Below are positions 61,248-64,000 of a DNA stretch of 64,000 nt, piece after piece (the first letter of the stretch is position 1; every line of letters begins with the position of its first letter). Under the pieces are notes generated by a model. That model was given only the letters and a program-made list of their open reading frames with translations. It was not told the DNA's origin and did not search any database. Position numbers and translations under genes: made by a program. Source of the DNA: Kiritimatiellia bacterium (lineage in GTDB: Bacteria; Verrucomicrobiota; Kiritimatiellia; RFP12; UBA1067); NCBI GenBank assembly GCA_024694365.1, contig JAILJX010000072.1, positions 17,048 through 81,047 on the forward strand, in the 5' to 3' direction.

Positions 61248-63779
61248 ATGAACGTCAAGATTCTTCTGCTCTCCGCCATCCTCGCCCCGGCCCTCCGGGC
61301 CGCTGAATACCGGGACGTCTCCTGCCCCGAGGCGCCTTTCCCGATGCCCGCCATAAAGGAATGGCTGCCTCCCTCCGCCGTGTTTTCCGTCGCCGATTTC
61401 GGGGCGGACGGCTCCCTCGCCGCCGATACGCGCGCTTTCGCCCTTGCCGTCGACGCCGCTGCAAAGGCCGGCGGCGGACGCGTCCTCGTGCCCGCGGGCG
61501 AATGGCTTTCCGGCCCCATACGTCTAAAGAGCGACGTCGAGCTCCACCTCTCCGAAGGCGCCGTGGTGAAGTTCACCGACGACCCCCGCGCCTACGAGCC
61601 CGCCGTCGAGACTTCCTGGGAGGGCGTTGAGCTCAAGAACTACTCCCCCCTCGTCTATGCCTTCGGCTGCACCAATGTCGCCGTCACCGGAAAGGGCGTC
61701 TTCGCCCCGGAGATGAAGACATGGAAGCGCTGGTTCTCGCGCCCTCGCCCGCACATGGCTTTCACGGCCGAACTCTACCGTTGGTGTTCGGAGGGAGTCC
61801 CCGTCGAACAGCGCGACGCGCTCGCGCTCAAGGGCTCCAACGCCAGACCCCACCTCCTGCAGTTCAACCGCTGCGCCAACATCGTCCTTGACGGCTTCAA
61901 GATAAGGGAGAGCCCGTTCTGGACGATCCACCTCTACCACAGCGAAAATGCGGTCGTCCGCAATCTGGACGTCCGCGCCCACGGCCACAACAACGACGGG
62001 ATTGACATCGAGATGACCCGGAACGTACTCGTCGAGAAGTGCCGGTTCGACCAGGGCGACGACGCCGTGGTGCTCAAGGCCGGACGCAACCGCGACGGAT
62101 GGCGCCTTGCCCGCCCGACCGAGAATGTCGTGGTCAGGGACTGCACCGTCGTCGACGGACACGTCCTTCTCGGCATAGGCAGCGAGATGTCCGGCGGCGT
62201 GAGGAATGTCTTCATGCACGACTGCCATGCCGTGGGGGACGTCATAAACATCTTTTACATCAAGACCAACAGACGCCGCGGCGGGTTCATAGAGAACATA
62301 TGGATGAAAGACTGCTCCGCCGCGAATGCGGAAAGATCCGTCGTCGCCGCCGAGACCGACATCCTCTACCAGTGGCGCAATCTCCCGACCTATGAAGAGC
62401 GCGTCACCAGGATAAGGAACATCAATGTCGAGAATGTCGCCTGCCGCGGCAGTGCGGACCGTCTTCTCCTTCTGAAGGGCGATTCGGCCAATCCGATAGA
62501 CGGCGTGACGCTAAAGAACGTCACTCTCGGGCGCGCCCGCAAAAAACCAGTCCTCTGCGTAAATGCCGTCAACGTGACCGTAGACTCCAAACCCGTCGCC
62601 CCTTCGAGGGAGAATCTCGTCTTCACTGTCGGACGCGACGGCGATCTGAAGTCCGCCCTCGAAGCCGCCGCGGCCCGCCCCGACAAGACGAAACGCTTCA
62701 TCGTGTTCTTTCCCGACGGTGAATACGACGTTTCCGCGGCGCTCGGCGACGCCAACGGAAAGTCCGTCTGGGATTCCCCCAACGTCTCGTTCGTGGGGCA
62801 GTCCATGGAGAAGACCGTCCTCTTCAACAGGTCCGTGCAGGAGGGGATAGGCATCACCGCGACGCTGTGCGTCCGGGCGGACGACATCCTGTTCCAGGAT
62901 CTTACCGTTCTCAACAGGTCTGGCTTCGGCCTCGACGTCCCCCCGGGCGGCGCCGGACGCCACGTCGCCGTGGAACAGCAGGGCGACCGCTTCATCTACC
63001 GCAATGTCCGCCTTCTCGCCGGACAGGACACCTACTACACCAAAGTCAACCGCGGCGCCGGACGCACCTACTGGCGCGGGGGCGAGATCCACGGCACCGT
63101 GGATTTCATCTGCGGCGACGGCGACATCTTCTTCGACCGAGTGAAGCTCGTCATGCGCAGGAAGGGCGGCTATCTGACCGCCGCCGCGACGTCCGTCAAG
63201 TGGGGCTACGTCTTCAGTGGATGCACCGTTGATGCGAGCGACCCTGCCTTTGACGGAACTTTCATGCTCGGCAGGTCGTGGCGTTCCGCAAAGACGGTCT
63301 TCATCGATACGCGCTTTCTGTCCAAGCCTTCCGCCGAGGCGTGGGGCAGGGACATGAACTCCACGCCCCAGGTCTACGGAGAGTGCGGCAGCGTCGACGC
63401 GGACGGAAAGCCCCTGGACATGTCGGGCAGGAAGACGTTCTTCTCGGGCGGGAAGGACGGCTCCAGCTCGACCCGCAATACCGCGTGGTCTGCCGCCGAC
63501 GCAGCGCCGTACACTCTCGATGCAGTGCTCTCGGGGGATGATGAATGGCGCCCGGACGTCCTTTCCGGACCTCTTCCTGCGCCCGTTCTCAAGAAGAAGG
63601 GCTCGGTCTATTCCTGGAAGCCCGTTCGCGGCGCCCGTGATTACGCTGTTTTCGCGTCCGGCGTCTACGTGACCCATGTCTCGGATTGCCGATTCGACGC
63701 TAAAGGCTTCAAAAAGGAGAAAATAGAAGTCCGCGCGGCGAATTCGCTCGGTGGCCTTGGCGACAGACTCCATCCCTGA
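61248..63779 (+). CDS. Bifunctional secreted pectinase: GH28 polygalacturonase fused to CE8 pectin methylesterase
   Basis: An 843-residue protein with a signal peptide (MNVKILLLSAILAPALRA). Residues about 45-440 form a GH28 beta-helix with catalytic acids Asp250 (HNNDGIDIE) and Asp271/272 (GDDAVV) and IFYIKT. Residues about 460-740 form a CE8 beta-helix with Asp594 (GQDTYYTK), nucleophile Asp619 (GTVDFICG) and GRSWR. The last 70 residues look like a fibronectin-type fold. Demethylation and backbone cleavage of pectin on one chain is efficient. The GH28 GHG motif is altered to GHVLLGIGSE, so specificity may differ. Confidence 0.9.
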   Translation: MNVKILLLSAILAPALRAAEYRDVSCPEAPFPMPAIKEWLPPSAVFSVADFGADGSLAADTRAFALAVDAAAKAGGGRVLVPAGEWLSGPIRLKSDVELHLSEGAVVKFTDDPRAYEPAVETSWEGVELKNYSPLVYAFGCTNVAVTGKGVFAPEMKTWKRWFSRPRPHMAFTAELYRWCSEGVPVEQRDALALKGSNARPHLLQFNRCANIVLDGFKIRESPFWTIHLYHSENAVVRNLDVRAHGHNNDGIDIEMTRNVLVEKCRFDQGDDAVVLKAGRNRDGWRLARPTENVVVRDCTVVDGHVLLGIGSEMSGGVRNVFMHDCHAVGDVINIFYIKTNRRRGGFIENIWMKDCSAANAERSVVAAETDILYQWRNLPTYEERVTRIRNINVENVACRGSADRLLLLKGDSANPIDGVTLKNVTLGRARKKPVLCVNAVNVTVDSKPVAPSRENLVFTVGRDGDLKSALEAAAARPDKTKRFIVFFPDGEYDVSAALGDANGKSVWDSPNVSFVGQSMEKTVLFNRSVQEGIGITATLCVRADDILFQDLTVLNRSGFGLDVPPGGAGRHVAVEQQGDRFIYRNVRLLAGQDTYYTKVNRGAGRTYWRGGEIHGTVDFICGDGDIFFDRVKLVMRRKGGYLTAAATSVKWGYVFSGCTVDASDPAFDGTFMLGRSWRSAKTVFIDTRFLSKPSAEAWGRDMNSTPQVYGECGSVDADGKPLDMSGRKTFFSGGKDGSSSTRNTAWSAADAAPYTLDAVLSGDDEWRPDVLSGPLPAPVLKKKGSVYSWKPVRGARDYAVFASGVYVTHVSDCRFDAKGFKKEKIEVRAANSLGGLGDRLHP

Positions 63780-64000
63780 GCCCCCGTCCCGGCCGTCAGG
63801 GCGAAGCAATGCGCCGTTTTCGTTTCTGCGGGAGCGGCGGAAAGCGAGCCGATTTTTCTGTGCCGCTCGCAAAAGTAAACGTACTTCTGCAGAGGTAATC
63901 GTGGGTTCGTGATGGTCGGCATCGATTAGTTCTGCAAAAGCATGCTGTTCAGTACGGTTGTTCGGTTCCGAAGATGAATTTTCGGTTCGCCTGCGCGCAG
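63780..64000. other. Terminal 221 bases without a recognised gene
   Basis: Short open frames here have no recognisable protein features. The AT content rises toward 63,880-63,980. No promoter with a clear TATAAT, no RNA gene and no terminator hairpin was identified. It is probably the intergenic region before the next gene. Confidence 0.5.

Overview
This 64 kb window is a dense, GC-rich piece of a bacterial chromosome carrying about 47 protein genes. No rRNA, tRNA, CRISPR array, insertion sequence or phage gene was recognised. The cell has a peptidoglycan-based Gram-negative-type envelope: murG, uppP, a D-Ala-D-Ala carboxypeptidase, an Mla lipid-transport set, LolA-like and lipoprotein genes. 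It also encodes secreted enzymes against plant and mucin glycans: GH2 beta-galactosidase, GH29 fucosidase, GH92 mannosidase, and a GH28 polygalacturonase fused to a CE8 pectin esterase. This mix fits a member of the Planctomycetes-Verrucomicrobia-Chlamydiae group, perhaps a gut Kiritimatiellota/Verrucomicrobiota lineage. That placement is an inference from gene content only.

Layout. Positions 1-1030 (+) hold the end of a short N-acetylglutamate synthase and an ECF-like sigma factor. Positions 1037-5370 (-) form an operon of two related lipoproteins, hisC, a soluble histidine kinase and an NtrC-type activator. Positions 5389-12210 (-) form a compact seven-gene operon resembling aryl-polyene/lipid biosynthesis clusters: two acyl carrier proteins, a COG4648-like membrane protein, an AMP-ligase fused to a dehydratase, a LolA-like protein, an MMPL exporter fused to a lipid acyltransferase, and a ketosynthase. 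Positions 12354-19417 (+) hold pcnB, a TPR-type protein, mlaE-F-D, a gluzincin protease and gluQ. Positions 19429-25651 (+) hold an unknown tail-anchored protein, uppP, rfbD, then nrdR, an oxidoreductase, a DtxR/MntR regulator, a zinc-ribbon/EIIA fusion and a carboxypeptidase.

Positions 25637-33387 (-) form one operon: ftsH, cdaA, a one-helix YbbR remnant, ftsK, a RodZ-like gene, a zinc ribbon and a membrane-anchored NUC1 nuclease. Positions 33577-43221 (+) hold sdaA, an alpha/beta hydrolase, ileS and the giant GH2. Positions 43267-49961 (+) hold secA, ispD, a phosphoesterase and gyrB. Positions 49936-51336 (-) hold a TIGR02757 protein and a YqiA-like esterase. Positions 51429-55463 (+) hold a BatC-like protein, murG and a fucosidase. 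The ABC-F gene (-) and GH92 (+) diverge at 57.4 kb. IscS plus a small lipoprotein (-) and GH28-CE8 (+) diverge at 61.2 kb. The last 220 bases hold nothing recognisable.

The most striking global signal is in the promoters. Fifteen TATAAT boxes can be read. Ten lie only 6-11 nt from the start codon, predicting leaderless mRNAs, and five lie 29-35 nt away. Eleven boxes carry an extended -10 (TGn) and no obvious -35. The four without TGn all have a TTGnnn -35 at 17-18 bp. Inside operons, 18-19 junctions are 4-base ATGA/GTGA overlaps.
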